Positions 26,798 through 35,578 of a stretch of DNA of 64,000 nt are shown piece by piece; position 1 is the first letter of the stretch, and every line of letters starts with the position of its first letter. Position numbers and translations under genes: made by a program. The stretch covers positions 194,730 to 258,729 of the forward strand of contig CAWIZY010000003.1 in the NCBI GenBank assembly GCA_963840725.1, read 5' to 3'. The notes under the pieces are model-generated. The model made no database searches, was not told the DNA's origin, and saw only the letters and a program-made list of their open reading frames with translations. Source of the DNA: CAVWDU01 sp963840725 (GTDB lineage Bacteria; Pseudomonadota; Gammaproteobacteria; Pseudomonadales; Halieaceae).

Positions 26798-27399
26798 ATT
26801 TCCTGGCCCACTTTCATCTGGCGTGGCCGGGAGAGGGGCTGCTGGCCGGCGCCCTGGAGGGTGACTTTCACAAAGGTCCGATCGGCCCGCATTTCGCACC
26901 CGATCTGGCGCAGGGTATACGTCTGCACCGCGCTATCGATGCGTTCACCGACAGTCACCCACAGATTGTTGCACTGCGGAAACAGTTTCCCGCGTCATTG
27001 CGGCGCTACGCCGGAATCCTTATCGACCTCAGCTTTGATCACTATCTCAGCCTGTATTGGGATCGCTACAGCGAGCTGGAACTACGAGCCTTCACGGCCG
27101 GCGTACATCTCGCGCTCGAGAACCGGTCAATGCAACTGAGCAGCGGTTCCCTGAAAATGTTGCAAGCCCTGCGCAAACACGATCTTCTCAACCGTTACCA
27201 CGACTGGGGTCTGGTCACAGCCAGTGCCCAACGTGTTGGCGAACGCTTCAAGCGCGGCAATCCTCTACTGGATGTGGAACGGGGCCTGAACCCGATAAAG
27301 GAAGACCTGGAGCAAGCTTTCAGCGCCTTCTACCCGGATTTGATGGCATTGCGTCCCGACCCACAACTGGCGATTGCACTTTCAACCAAAAGCCCCTAA
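26794..27399 (+). CDS. acpH: Acyl carrier protein phosphodiesterase
   Basis: Removes the 4'-phosphopantetheine group from holo-ACP. The 201-residue protein has the family's MNFLAHFHLA start, GDFHKGP near residue 28, a HRAIDAFTDSHP motif (near 49) with likely metal-binding His and Asp, and FDHYLSLYW near 81. The GTG start overlaps the gshA stop by four bases, so translation is coupled. Confidence 0.9.
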   Translation: MNFLAHFHLAWPGEGLLAGALEGDFHKGPIGPHFAPDLAQGIRLHRAIDAFTDSHPQIVALRKQFPASLRRYAGILIDLSFDHYLSLYWDRYSELELRAFTAGVHLALENRSMQLSSGSLKMLQALRKHDLLNRYHDWGLVTASAQRVGERFKRGNPLLDVERGLNPIKEDLEQAFSAFYPDLMALRPDPQLAIALSTKSP

Positions 27400-27441
27400 G
27401 TTACCGCCCTCTGACCGCCCTATTTCAGGTATTACTGTATT

Positions 27442-27963
27442 ATGTACAACACCCTCTCCCCTCGTCTGGTGTTTCTTGGATTGGCGGTACTCGCTGCCGC
27501 CGCTATCGGCTTTGCGATGTTCCTGGAACATCGACTGGGACTGCACCCCTGCCCGCTGTGCATGAGTCAGCGGGTGTTCATCGCGCTGGCCGGGGTGATT
27601 GCCCTGATTGCCGCACTGCACAACCCCGCAGGTTGGGGGAGACGGATTTACGGCGTCCTGTGCGCCGCAGCCGCGCTGACCGGCGGCGCCATTGCGGCGC
27701 GACACGTCTGGTTGCAGCATTTGCCCGAGGATCAGGTACCCGCCTGCGGACCCAGCCTGGAATACATGCTGGAGACCCTGCCGTTTTCTGAAACTCTGAG
27801 TCTGGTGTTGATGGGCGATGGCAACTGCGCCGAGACTGTCTGGACGTTCCTCGGTCTGAGTATTCCGGAACTGACCCTGCTGCTATTCATCTTCGTCACA
27901 CTGGTCAGCCTGTGGCAGGTATTTCGCCGCCCGGCACCAGCCGCTGTCGGGAACGCCGGCTGA
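27442..27963 (+). CDS. dsbB: Disulfide bond formation protein DsbB
   Basis: Inner-membrane quinone reductase that reoxidises DsbA. It has four membrane helices in 173 residues. The first redox pair is C37/C40 (CPLC); the second periplasmic pair is C102 and C129. Spacing matches DsbB of pseudomonads. From memory, dsbB lies next to rsd/algQ in P. aeruginosa, as here. No dsbA is present in the window. Confidence 0.93.
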   Translation: MYNTLSPRLVFLGLAVLAAAAIGFAMFLEHRLGLHPCPLCMSQRVFIALAGVIALIAALHNPAGWGRRIYGVLCAAAALTGGAIAARHVWLQHLPEDQVPACGPSLEYMLETLPFSETLSLVLMGDGNCAETVWTFLGLSIPELTLLLFIFVTLVSLWQVFRRPAPAAVGNAG

Positions 27964-28050
27964 ACACCGCCTGCAGTAGACGCTTGCTAGGCGCCGCTGC
28001 GGCGCTTATAGTCAAGCGCTCAGAAATGCACACCGTTGAAGGGTAGAAAC

Positions 28051-28530
28051 ATGTCAGCACAAGGCGGTGATCCGCAGCTACACCAGCAGTTTCAGACTGT
28101 AGAGGAGTTACTGAGTCGCTGGCTGGAGGAACGACGGGTACTTTTGAGCCGTTATACCGACCTGGCGGAGCTACTGAATAGTGAGCCCGATGCCACGGCT
28201 TACGACCGCCTTCAAAGTAATCTGTGCGAGGTCCTGGTCGACTATATTTCGGCTGGTCATTTCGAGGTTTTTCACCAGCTGGTTAATGAGGCTGAAGCCT
28301 TTGCCGACGGCAGTGGAGAGCTCGCTGCGCGCCTGATACCTGCGATCGTAGACACCACCGAGGTCATGCTCGCTTACGATGAGAAGTACAGCGGACTGAA
28401 GCCAGACGATGCCAACCTCAAGCGCGACCTTTCGGCGCTGGGCGAGATGCTGGAATCACGGTTTGTGTTGGAAGACCGGCTGATTGCCGGCCTTCACAAC
28501 CGCCACCGAACGGTGGCGGAGGCTCCCTAA
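28051..28530 (+). CDS. rsd: Rsd/AlgQ anti-sigma-70 family protein
   Basis: Binds the housekeeping sigma factor and alters promoter selection in slow growth; called AlgQ in Pseudomonas, where it affects alginate genes. The 159-residue helical protein has LLSRWLEERRVLLSRY near residue 20, LCEVLVDYISAGHFEVF near 65, and a C-terminal LSALGEMLESRFVLEDRLI. I use the ATG at 28,051, which has GAAGGG upstream; a GTG/ATG further upstream is weaker. It lies downstream of dsbB. Confidence 0.9.
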   Translation: MSAQGGDPQLHQQFQTVEELLSRWLEERRVLLSRYTDLAELLNSEPDATAYDRLQSNLCEVLVDYISAGHFEVFHQLVNEAEAFADGSGELAARLIPAIVDTTEVMLAYDEKYSGLKPDDANLKRDLSALGEMLESRFVLEDRLIAGLHNRHRTVAEAP

Positions 28531-28546
28531 GCGAGGCTTCCTAAGC

Positions 28547-29329
28547 TTACTTGTCTGTCGCTTCGGCTTCTGCAGCGTCATCCGCCACAATCCCAACCAG
28601 TTCCACATCAAACAGCAGGGTCTCATTCGGCCCAATCATCTGGCCGGCACCGCCGGGTCCGTAGGCGAGATCAGCTGGGATAGTCAGCTTGTATTTGGAA
28701 CCGACTTTCATCAACTGCAGGGCCTCTGTCCAACCCGCAATCACCTGGCCGACGCCAAAGGTGACTGTCTGTCCACGACTGTAGGACGAATCGAATTCAG
28801 TGCCATCAAGCAACGTGCCGCGATAGTGCACTTCAACCTGATCGTCGGGACCAGGCATTGCGCCATCTCCGGCTTCGACCACCTCGTACTGCAGGCCGGA
28901 GGCGGTTTCCATAACGCCCTCACGCTTTTTATTTTCCGCCAGGTAATCTGTGCCGGCTTTTGCGTTCGCTGCACCCATCTGTTCTTGCTGGGCAGCCTGT
29001 TCGGCCATCATCTTGTCCTGGTAGGCCTGCATCTCAGCCTGGATTTCCTCCTGGGTAAGTTGCGGCTCTTTTTGCTCCATCGCATCGCGGAAGCCCGCGG
29101 TGAACGCTTCGATGTCCATCGGCACCTGGTCACTCAACATACGCGACCCCAGCCCATAGGCTATGCCGTAGCTGAGTCGTTGCTCGCTGGACTCCAACGC
29201 AGCATCAGTGGCGGCGACAGACGCCGATTCAGCAGCGACATCCACGGCGGGTGTCGTTGCAGACTGTTCGTTACAGGCTTGCAGGCCAAGCACAGCAACC
29301 GCGGCCAGCGGCAGAGCATACTTATTCAT
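28547..29329 (-). CDS. FKBP-type peptidyl-prolyl isomerase, lipoprotein (FkpA-like)
   Basis: A 260-residue periplasmic isomerase. A lipobox (LGLQAC, cysteine 19) indicates a lipid anchor. Residues ~45-145 form the FKBP_N dimerisation domain, including a Gln/Met-rich coiled coil. The FKBP domain (about 150-248) shows VEVHYRGTLLDGTEFDSSY, VIAGWTEAL and LAYGPGG, with all the usual active-site aromatics. The acidic tail is short. It is convergent with rsd, with only 16 bases between stops. Confidence 0.93.
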   Translation of the reverse strand: MNKYALPLAAVAVLGLQACNEQSATTPAVDVAAESASVAATDAALESSEQRLSYGIAYGLGSRMLSDQVPMDIEAFTAGFRDAMEQKEPQLTQEEIQAEMQAYQDKMMAEQAAQQEQMGAANAKAGTDYLAENKKREGVMETASGLQYEVVEAGDGAMPGPDDQVEVHYRGTLLDGTEFDSSYSRGQTVTFGVGQVIAGWTEALQLMKVGSKYKLTIPADLAYGPGGAGQMIGPNETLLFDVELVGIVADDAAEAEATDK

Positions 29330-29546
29330 AGAAACATTCCATCTTCGAGTTAAATCGTTGGGTCAGCAGACCCTGGCATCGCCACGAGCTTGCACAACAG
29401 ACACCGGGCGGAAAATGACGCTGCCCGGGAGTCGACAAACACAGCCAGGCGCTCAATTCCATAAAGAGGTGCTGGCAAGGAATTCGCGGTGGGCGCAATC
29501 ATACTGCCCTGAAGCCGGTTTCGCCACCCCCGGCGGCGGCAGCTGC

Positions 29547-30017
29547 TCAGCGCGCTGTCAGCACGGCCAACAGGGCCTGGACCATGGGTTGCCAGCGTTC
29601 ACGTTCACAACCGGTGGACTCAAACACCAGTGCCAGGTTTTCCTCCAGGGGCTGCTCGGCCACTACCAAAGCAGGCGCGAGCAGATAGAAGCGCCAGATT
29701 CTGTTCTGCTCTTCTTCTTCACTCTGCAGTTCCAGCGCCTGCAGTGACTCACACACCGATGCGGCATCCGCGTAATCGCGCAGGGCCTGCCGCTGTGTCC
29801 GCAAAGGGAGAACCACGCGCTGTCGCCATTCCCCGACGGCTTTCTCGAGGCCTTCCAGGTGAGCAAAATTCAGGCGCTGATCGGTTGAGGCCAGCCAACT
29901 CGCGTACAAGAGCACGTTGACGTCCGCCTGTAACTCGTCCTGGGCGCGCAGACACTCCCTGGCGACGCCCTCTCGCCCATAGGCAACAAGAGAGTGTTCC
30001 CAAATGGGATTACTCAT
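29547..30017 (-). CDS. TIGR02444/DUF2390 family protein
   Basis: A 156-residue helical cytoplasmic protein of unknown function. NPIWEHSLVAYGREGVA at the start, LLYASWLAS near 40, and VVLPLRTQRQAL near 70 are typical of the family. It is divergent from the ABC-F gene, an arrangement that recurs in pseudomonads. I use the ATG at 30,017; an in-frame TTG two codons earlier is possible. Confidence 0.85.
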   Translation of the reverse strand: MSNPIWEHSLVAYGREGVARECLRAQDELQADVNVLLYASWLASTDQRLNFAHLEGLEKAVGEWRQRVVLPLRTQRQALRDYADAASVCESLQALELQSEEEEQNRIWRFYLLAPALVVAEQPLEENLALVFESTGCERERWQPMVQALLAVLTAR

Positions 30018-30068
30018 CGACAAACCGACTGGCTCCTGATATCCACTGAGCGTAAACTTCCCGACCTT

Positions 30069-31964
30069 ATGATAATACTACGCGACATTGAACTACGCCG
30101 GGGCAGCAAATGCCTGTTTCAGCACGCTGAGGCCACGATTCAGCCCGGTCAGCGACTGGCTTTAATCGGTGCCAATGGCAGCGGTAAATCCAGCCTGTTT
30201 TCTCTACTACTGGGAGCGCTTATCGCCGACCGCGGCGCGGTTGAGGGTATCAGCAATTTGCGACTCGCGCACATGGCCCAGGAAGTCCCGGCCACGGACA
30301 TGCCCTGCGGCGAGTACGTGCTGCAGGGAGATGCCGTCCTGTTCGGGCTGCGGGAAGAACTGCGGGAAGTAGAGCAGCGTGGCGATTTTACGGCGGCGGC
30401 CAGCATTCATAGTGCGCTGGAAGAAATCGACGGCTATGGGGCCGAGAGACGGGTCGATCGACTGCTGCAGGGCCTGGGATTTGCCTCGGACGCCAGCGCC
30501 CGGCCGGTGAGCGACTTCTCCGGCGGCTGGAGAATCCGGCTCAACCTGGCACGCGCATTGACCACCCCATCCGACCTGATGCTACTGGACGAGCCGACCA
30601 ACCACCTGGATCTCGATGCAACGCTGTGGTTGCAGCAATGGCTGCAACAATACCCCGGCACCCTGCTGATGATTTCCCATGACCGGGATTTTATTGATGC
30701 TACCTGTGAGCGCATCCTGCATATCGATCGAAAGCAGTTAAGCAGCTACAAAGGCAACTATTCCCAATTTGAACAGCAGCGGGCTGAACGGCTAAGCAAT
30801 CAGCAGGCCAGTTATGAAAAACAGCAACAGCGTATCGCCGATATCGACGATTTTGTGCGCCGCTTCCGTTACAAGGCGACCAAGGCGAAACAGGCCCAGA
30901 GCCGACTCCGGGAGCTGGAGCGCATGCAGACCCTGGCGCCGGCACATATCGACGCCGCCTTCGACTTTGCGTTCCCGGCACCGGCGCGCAGCAGTGATCC
31001 CCTGATGCGCCTCGACGAGGCGGTACTGGGCTACAGCGATAGGCCACTGCTGCATAACGTCAACCTGGTGCTGAGACCGGGCAGCCGCTACGGTCTTCTG
31101 GGACGCAACGGCGCCGGCAAGTCAACGCTGCTCAAGAGCCTGGTGGGTCGCCTGCCCCTGCTGGCGGGCCGGCGCACTGTCGGCGAGCATTGCAATATCG
31201 GTTACTTTGATCAGCAACAGCTGGAAGTGCTGGACCTGGAGGCGAGTCCCGCCCTGCACCTGCAGCGCTTGAGCCCCCAGGCGCGGGAGCAGGACATCCT
31301 GAATTTCCTCGGTGGTTTTGATTTCCGCGGCGACATGGCGAGCGGACCCATCGCTGCGTTTTCCGGAGGAGAAAAGGCTCGTCTGGCCCTGGCGATGGTA
31401 GTCTGGCAGCGCCCCAATTTGCTGGTACTGGATGAACCGACCAACCACCTTGACCTGGAAATGCGCCACGCCATGGAGGTGGCATTGCAGGGCTACGAGG
31501 GCGCCCTGATCGTGGTAAGCCACGATCGCCACATGCTGCGCAACACGGTAGAAGAACTCCTGTTAGTGCACGACGGCCTGGTGGAAGACTATGCCGAGGA
31601 CCTCAGTGGCTACGAACAGTGGATTCTTTCCCGAATTGGCGGTGATAAAGAGGCGGACCGGCGGGCTCCGGCGAGTGACAGTAGTCGGCGTGAACAGCGT
31701 CAGCAGGCGGCCGCCAGGCGGGAGCAGATGCGGCCACTACGAAAACGCATTGAGAAAACAGAACGAGAAATAGCCAGAACGGAGGAGCAGTTGTCGGCCA
31801 TCCGGGGACAGCTGGCAGACAGCGAACTGTACGAGGCGTCGCGCAAGGCTGAGCTTGCCGACGTGCTGCAGCGTGAGGCGGCGCTGAAAGCCAGCGCCGT
31901 GACACTGGAGGAACGCTGGCTGGGAGACCAGCAGGCGCTGGAGGAACTGGAGCAGTCACCCTGA
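30069..31964 (+). CDS. ABC-F family ATPase (YheS-like)
   Basis: A ribosome-associated ATPase of 631 residues with two ABC domains and no membrane part. The first Walker A is GANGSGKSSL (near 34) with signature FSGGW and LLDEPTNHLDL. The second is GRNGAGKSTL (near 348) with FSGGEKARLALA and LDEPTNHLDLE. The linker between domains is the short P-site tRNA-interacting type. The C-terminal ~90 residues are a basic coiled coil. YheS-type proteins aid translation elongation, not export. I use the ATG at 30,069. Confidence 0.92.
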   Translation: MIILRDIELRRGSKCLFQHAEATIQPGQRLALIGANGSGKSSLFSLLLGALIADRGAVEGISNLRLAHMAQEVPATDMPCGEYVLQGDAVLFGLREELREVEQRGDFTAAASIHSALEEIDGYGAERRVDRLLQGLGFASDASARPVSDFSGGWRIRLNLARALTTPSDLMLLDEPTNHLDLDATLWLQQWLQQYPGTLLMISHDRDFIDATCERILHIDRKQLSSYKGNYSQFEQQRAERLSNQQASYEKQQQRIADIDDFVRRFRYKATKAKQAQSRLRELERMQTLAPAHIDAAFDFAFPAPARSSDPLMRLDEAVLGYSDRPLLHNVNLVLRPGSRYGLLGRNGAGKSTLLKSLVGRLPLLAGRRTVGEHCNIGYFDQQQLEVLDLEASPALHLQRLSPQAREQDILNFLGGFDFRGDMASGPIAAFSGGEKARLALAMVVWQRPNLLVLDEPTNHLDLEMRHAMEVALQGYEGALIVVSHDRHMLRNTVEELLLVHDGLVEDYAEDLSGYEQWILSRIGGDKEADRRAPASDSSRREQRQQAAARREQMRPLRKRIEKTEREIARTEEQLSAIRGQLADSELYEASRKAELADVLQREAALKASAVTLEERWLGDQQALEELEQSP

Positions 31965-31999
31965 CATGGGCCTAAGCCGGAGGGCCTGAACTGGGAGCC

Positions 32000-32314
32000 T
32001 CACCCGGGGCCGCTATCCGCTAAAACCGTGCCTCCAGATTGTGAGTCGACCGAGGCAGCCGCCGCCAGCTTAAGCTTTTGTGCCCGGCTCAGTTTTTTGA
32101 TCGCCGCTTCCCGACGGCTGGCGTCACTCCGGTCACTGGCAACAGCTGACCAAAGCAGGCACACCGGTCGCCGCCCGCAGGTATAGCGCGGTCCACCGGC
32201 GCGCTCACCGTTGTGCTGCTGAACCCTGCGCGCAAGGTCCCGGGTAATTCCGGTGTAAAGGGTGCCATCGGCGCACCGTAAAATATAGACGCTCCAATGC
32301 CTGGAGACGGTCAC
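32000..32314 (-). CDS. GIY-YIG nuclease-superfamily protein
   Basis: A 104-residue single-domain GIY-YIG protein of the YhbQ type. WSVYILRCADGTLYTGIT carries the VYIL/YTG pair that replaces GIY/YIG in this group, followed by the conserved R (LARRV..H) and E (RREAAIKK). The function in cells is not settled. The GTG start overlaps the stop of the upstream flavoprotein gene by four bases. The C-terminus has a short Gly-rich tail. Confidence 0.86.
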   Translation of the reverse strand: MTVSRHWSVYILRCADGTLYTGITRDLARRVQQHNGERAGGPRYTCGRRPVCLLWSAVASDRSDASRREAAIKKLSRAQKLKLAAAASVDSQSGGTVLADSGPG

Positions 32315-34452
32315 CCGCGCCGCCAGTTGTGCAGTCGCCCCACCCAGCCAAGCAGGGTTTCAGGCGCATGGGCCTTGCGCCATTCACCGGCGGCAAACTT
32401 ATTGCTTTCGCTCAAGGTCGGGTAAATATGGATAGTGCCCAGCAGTTTATTCAAACCCAGGCCATGCTTCATCGCGAGCACAAACTCGGCCAACAGTTCA
32501 GCGGCGTGATAACCCACTATGGTGACCCCGAGAATGCGATCCTTGCCGGGTGCAGTCAGCACCTTGACGAAGCCGTGGGCCTCGCCGTCGGCAATCGCCC
32601 GGTCCAAATCGCCGATATCGTAACGGGTAAGCTCAAAGGGCACACCCTGTGATCGGGCATCGGTCTCGTTGAGGCCAACACGCGCTACTTCCGGGTCTGT
32701 AAACGTCGCCCATGGCACCACCGAATAGTCCACCCTGAACCGGCGCAGAAAGCCGAACAGGCTGTTAACCGTGGCGTACCAGGCCTGATGGCTGGCCATA
32801 TGGGTGAATTGATAGGGTCCAACGATATCACCACAGGCGTAGATAGTCGGTATTACCGTACGCAGATAATCATCGACCTCAATCGTGCCCCCGGGCCGAG
32901 TGGCAATTCCCAGCTCATCCAACCCCAGTCCCGCTGTATTCGGGCTGCGGCCTACGGCCAACAGCACGCGGTCAAACTGCAGCTCACGCTCGCCGCCTTC
33001 AGTGTCAAACCGGCAGAACTGTCCACCATCACCGGCACCGAACAATCGCGCTTCATAGCCCGTGTGTACCGTCAGCCCATGGCTGCGGAACGTCTCTAGC
33101 ACGCAGGCGGAAACCTCTTCGTCCTCGCGGGGCATAATCCTGTCAACATGGGTCACCAGTGTCACCTTGGACCCCAACCGGGCGAAGGCCTGCGCCAGTT
33201 CACAACCGATTGGACCTGCGCCCAGCACCAGCAAGCGCCGGGGAGCCTCGTTAATGTCCCAAAGCGTGTCAGAGGTCAAAAAATCAAGCTCGGCCAGGCC
33301 AGGGATGTCGGGAACTCTCGCCCGGGCTCCACTGGCAATGATGATATTGCGCGTGCTGATCGTCCGCTCGCCCACAACCACGGTCCAGGGCGAGGTAATC
33401 CGGGCGCTCCCCTGCACACAATCGACGCCAAGGCCAGTGAACCGCTCCACCGAGTCGTGGGGCTCGATAGCCGCGATCGCCGCTTGCACACGCGCCATAA
33501 CCTTGGGGAAATCTACCGCCACCGGCACCGACTCAAGCCCGAATTCGGGGGCCCGTCGCATATAATCGGCAATCCGGGCCGAACGGATCAGAGCCTTACT
33601 CGGCACACAGCCGGTATTGAGGCAATCACCACCCATTCGATCCCGCTCAATCAGGGTCACCCGCGCCTTGACGGCGGCGGCGATCAGAGCAGCCACCAGC
33701 CCCGCAGAGCCGGCACCGATCACGACCAGGTTGGTATCAAAGCGAGCGGGTTTCTCGAAACTGGCGAGGGCCCGCCTCGCCCGCAGGCGCGACAGCAGCG
33801 CGCGGGCGATAAACGGGAATACCGCCAGCAGTGCAAAGGACAAAACCAGGCTGGGCGAAAGAATGCCCGAGAGCCCGTCCAACTGACCTAACTGAGTGCC
33901 CGCATTCACATAGACTGCCGTGGCCGGCAGCATTCCCAGCTGGGAGACCCAGTAATAGCGGCCTGTCCCGATGGGTAGCAGGCCCATGAGCAGATTGATG
34001 ACGAAGAACGGGAACACGGGCACCAGCCGCAGGGCAAAGAGATAAAACGCCCCGTCCCGGGCAAAGCCATCATTCACCGCCTGCAATTGCCCGCCAAACC
34101 GGGTCTGCACCCAATCCCGTAGCAGGGTTCTCGACACCAGAAACGCCAGGGTCGCGCCCAGGCTACTGGCAAAGGACACCAGCAGCAGTGCATACCAGAA
34201 GCCGAACAGCGCGCCTCCTGCCAGCGTCATAATGGCAGCACCGGGCAGTGACAGTCCGGTAACCGCAACGTAGAGACAGAAGTAAAGTGCGCCAGCCACC
34301 AGGGGGTTTCGCCCATACCATTCCTGCAGTTCGCCAAGCCTCTGTTGCAGCACGTCGAACTGCAGGTAGCTGCCAAGGCCAAACTGGAACCAGGCCCAAA
34401 CGGCGATGGCCACAACCGCCACAATCGTAATCTGCTTACTACGCTGCTGCAC
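32311..34452 (-). CDS. Fusion of VTT (TVP38/TMEM64) membrane domain and FAD-dependent disulfide oxidoreductase
   Basis: A 713-residue bifunctional protein. Residues 1-235 are a VTT/DedA-like membrane domain with about six helices (GLSLPGAAIMTLAGGALFG, FFVINLLMG). Residues ~240-713 are a flavoprotein of the mercuric reductase/lipoamide dehydrogenase group: FAD motif VIGAGSAGL, redox pair in GGDCLNTGCVPSKAL, NAD motif LGAGPIGCELA, FAD motif 2 YACGDIVG and the C-terminal dimer interface HIYPTLSE. The N-terminal mercury-binding domain and the vicinal C-terminal cysteines of MerA are absent, so mercury reduction is unlikely. The substrate is unknown. The GTG start has AAGGAG six bases upstream. 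This fused design is known in other bacteria. Confidence 0.9.
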   Translation of the reverse strand: MQQRSKQITIVAVVAIAVWAWFQFGLGSYLQFDVLQQRLGELQEWYGRNPLVAGALYFCLYVAVTGLSLPGAAIMTLAGGALFGFWYALLLVSFASSLGATLAFLVSRTLLRDWVQTRFGGQLQAVNDGFARDGAFYLFALRLVPVFPFFVINLLMGLLPIGTGRYYWVSQLGMLPATAVYVNAGTQLGQLDGLSGILSPSLVLSFALLAVFPFIARALLSRLRARRALASFEKPARFDTNLVVIGAGSAGLVAALIAAAVKARVTLIERDRMGGDCLNTGCVPSKALIRSARIADYMRRAPEFGLESVPVAVDFPKVMARVQAAIAAIEPHDSVERFTGLGVDCVQGSARITSPWTVVVGERTISTRNIIIASGARARVPDIPGLAELDFLTSDTLWDINEAPRRLLVLGAGPIGCELAQAFARLGSKVTLVTHVDRIMPREDEEVSACVLETFRSHGLTVHTGYEARLFGAGDGGQFCRFDTEGGERELQFDRVLLAVGRSPNTAGLGLDELGIATRPGGTIEVDDYLRTVIPTIYACGDIVGPYQFTHMASHQAWYATVNSLFGFLRRFRVDYSVVPWATFTDPEVARVGLNETDARSQGVPFELTRYDIGDLDRAIADGEAHGFVKVLTAPGKDRILGVTIVGYHAAELLAEFVLAMKHGLGLNKLLGTIHIYPTLSESNKFAAGEWRKAHAPETLLGWVGRLHNWRRG

Positions 34453-34576
34453 TTTATCTCCTTGCTGCGTTCCGAGTGCTATGAAGCCCTCGCCCGGCCG
34501 GGCTCGATTGAGAGCCCGCACCACCTCGTAGACTTGGTCCCCGAGACAGCATAGCAAGTTCCCGGGCTTTCATACC

Positions 34577-34860
34577 CTAGGGCACCTCTGAATAATGGCA
34601 ATGCGCTCAGGCTTTCAGGCAGATTCGCAATCAAGGCGCCGCTTTGAAGGCAGGCTGGTTGCCTGTCGAAAAGTGGCAACGTCGAGTGCGGGTTTGCCTG
34701 AAAGCCCCGCAGGGCGGGCCCTGAAGCGTCCAGAGCAAGGGGGCGGCCATCCGTTTGCGCCGCTTGCCAAGGGTTACGGCCATTACCTGCGCGACGCGCC
34801 TTGCTCTGAACGCTTCAGGGCTCCGCTGAGCGCGATTGCCATTATTCAGAGGTGCCCTAG
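34577..34860. mobile_element. MITE-like element, 276 bp, with CTAG target duplication
   Basis: Terminal inverted repeats begin GGCACCTCTGAATAATGGCA at both ends (element 34,581-34,856), with near-matching GCGCTCAG just inside. Both ends abut CTAG, which can be a 4-bp YTAR target duplication as made by IS5-group transposases. A second internal inverted repeat of about 21 bases pairs CCTGAAGCGTCCAGAGCAAG with the strand around 34,800-34,820, one mismatch. No transposase gene fits inside. The element lies between the divergent flavoprotein gene and trxA. A solo end occurs at 22,357. Confidence 0.85.
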
Positions 34861-34897
34861 AGTCATATACTCAGGTCGAAAAACTCTTGCGGTCCGG

Positions 34898-34925
34898 TTG
34901 TACCGACGACGGGCAATGGTATTAT
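34898..34925 (+). promoter_or_regulatory. Candidate sigma-70 promoter of trxA
   Basis: TTGTAC at 34,898-34,903 and TATTAT at 34,920-34,925 are 16 bases apart, 59 bases upstream of the trxA start and 42 bases from the MITE end. Confidence 0.45.
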
Positions 34926-34984
34926 TGCTCACCCGAAAAACAGAGCCTGGCGCTAAAGCGGCCCCCGGCCATCCGGAGAATCAC

Positions 34985-35314
34985 ATGAGTGACAAAATTG
35001 TGCACGTCAGCGATGCAACCTTCGATACCGAAGTACTGAATTCCGACATCCCCGTCCTGGTAGATTTCTGGGCGGAGTGGTGCGGCCCATGCAAAATGAT
35101 CGCACCCGTACTCGATGAGTTGGCGGGTGAACTTGAAGGCAAGCTAAAAATCTGCAAGGTTGATGTCGATGCCAACCCGGAGATACCCCCCAAGTTCGGC
35201 ATTCGCGGCATCCCCACCCTGATCCTGTTCAAGGGCGGCAATGCCGAGGGCACCAAGGTCGGTGCACTGTCCAAAACTCAATTGTCGGAGTTTGTTCAAG
35301 AGATGATCGCTTAG
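34985..35314 (+). CDS. trxA: Thioredoxin
   Basis: General cytoplasmic disulfide reductase, 109 residues. The active site is WCGPC with C33 and C36; the cis-proline loop RGIPTL is near residue 75. The ATG at 34,985 has GGAG nine bases upstream. An open frame extends upstream through the MITE but has no start signal and is not used. rho follows after a terminator, the usual pseudomonad order. Confidence 0.97.
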   Translation: MSDKIVHVSDATFDTEVLNSDIPVLVDFWAEWCGPCKMIAPVLDELAGELEGKLKICKVDVDANPEIPPKFGIRGIPTLILFKGGNAEGTKVGALSKTQLSEFVQEMIA

Positions 35315-35343
35315 TCGAACGTAGCGCTGAGCCCTGACCGCGG

Positions 35344-35370
35344 CGGCCCCTTTTCCCGGGGCCGTTTCTT
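35344..35370 (+). terminator. Terminator of trxA
   Basis: Stem CGGCCCC/GGGGCCG with a seven-base loop, followed by TTTCTT. It separates trxA from the long rho leader. Confidence 0.82.
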
Positions 35371-35578
35371 TACCGGCCCCGATTCAAAAAAGCGGTAGAC
35401 GAGCCCAGCACAGCGTGCTACATTCTTTTCCGCTGCACATTCCCGTGCTCCAGAATAAACCCTGCGACCCAGCAACAGCAATAGCTTCTGAACAGCCACT
35501 CATCCTGGCCAACGCCGGCATGCGTCGACTTAATAACGCTGGCAATCCCTTTTCCTTCACCCACACTCCAGTCAATCT

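Noticed and set aside
34595..34984. In-frame upstream extension of trxA through the MITE
   Set aside because: No ribosome-binding site; the extension is element sequence, and thioredoxin normally starts at 34,985 with a good site.
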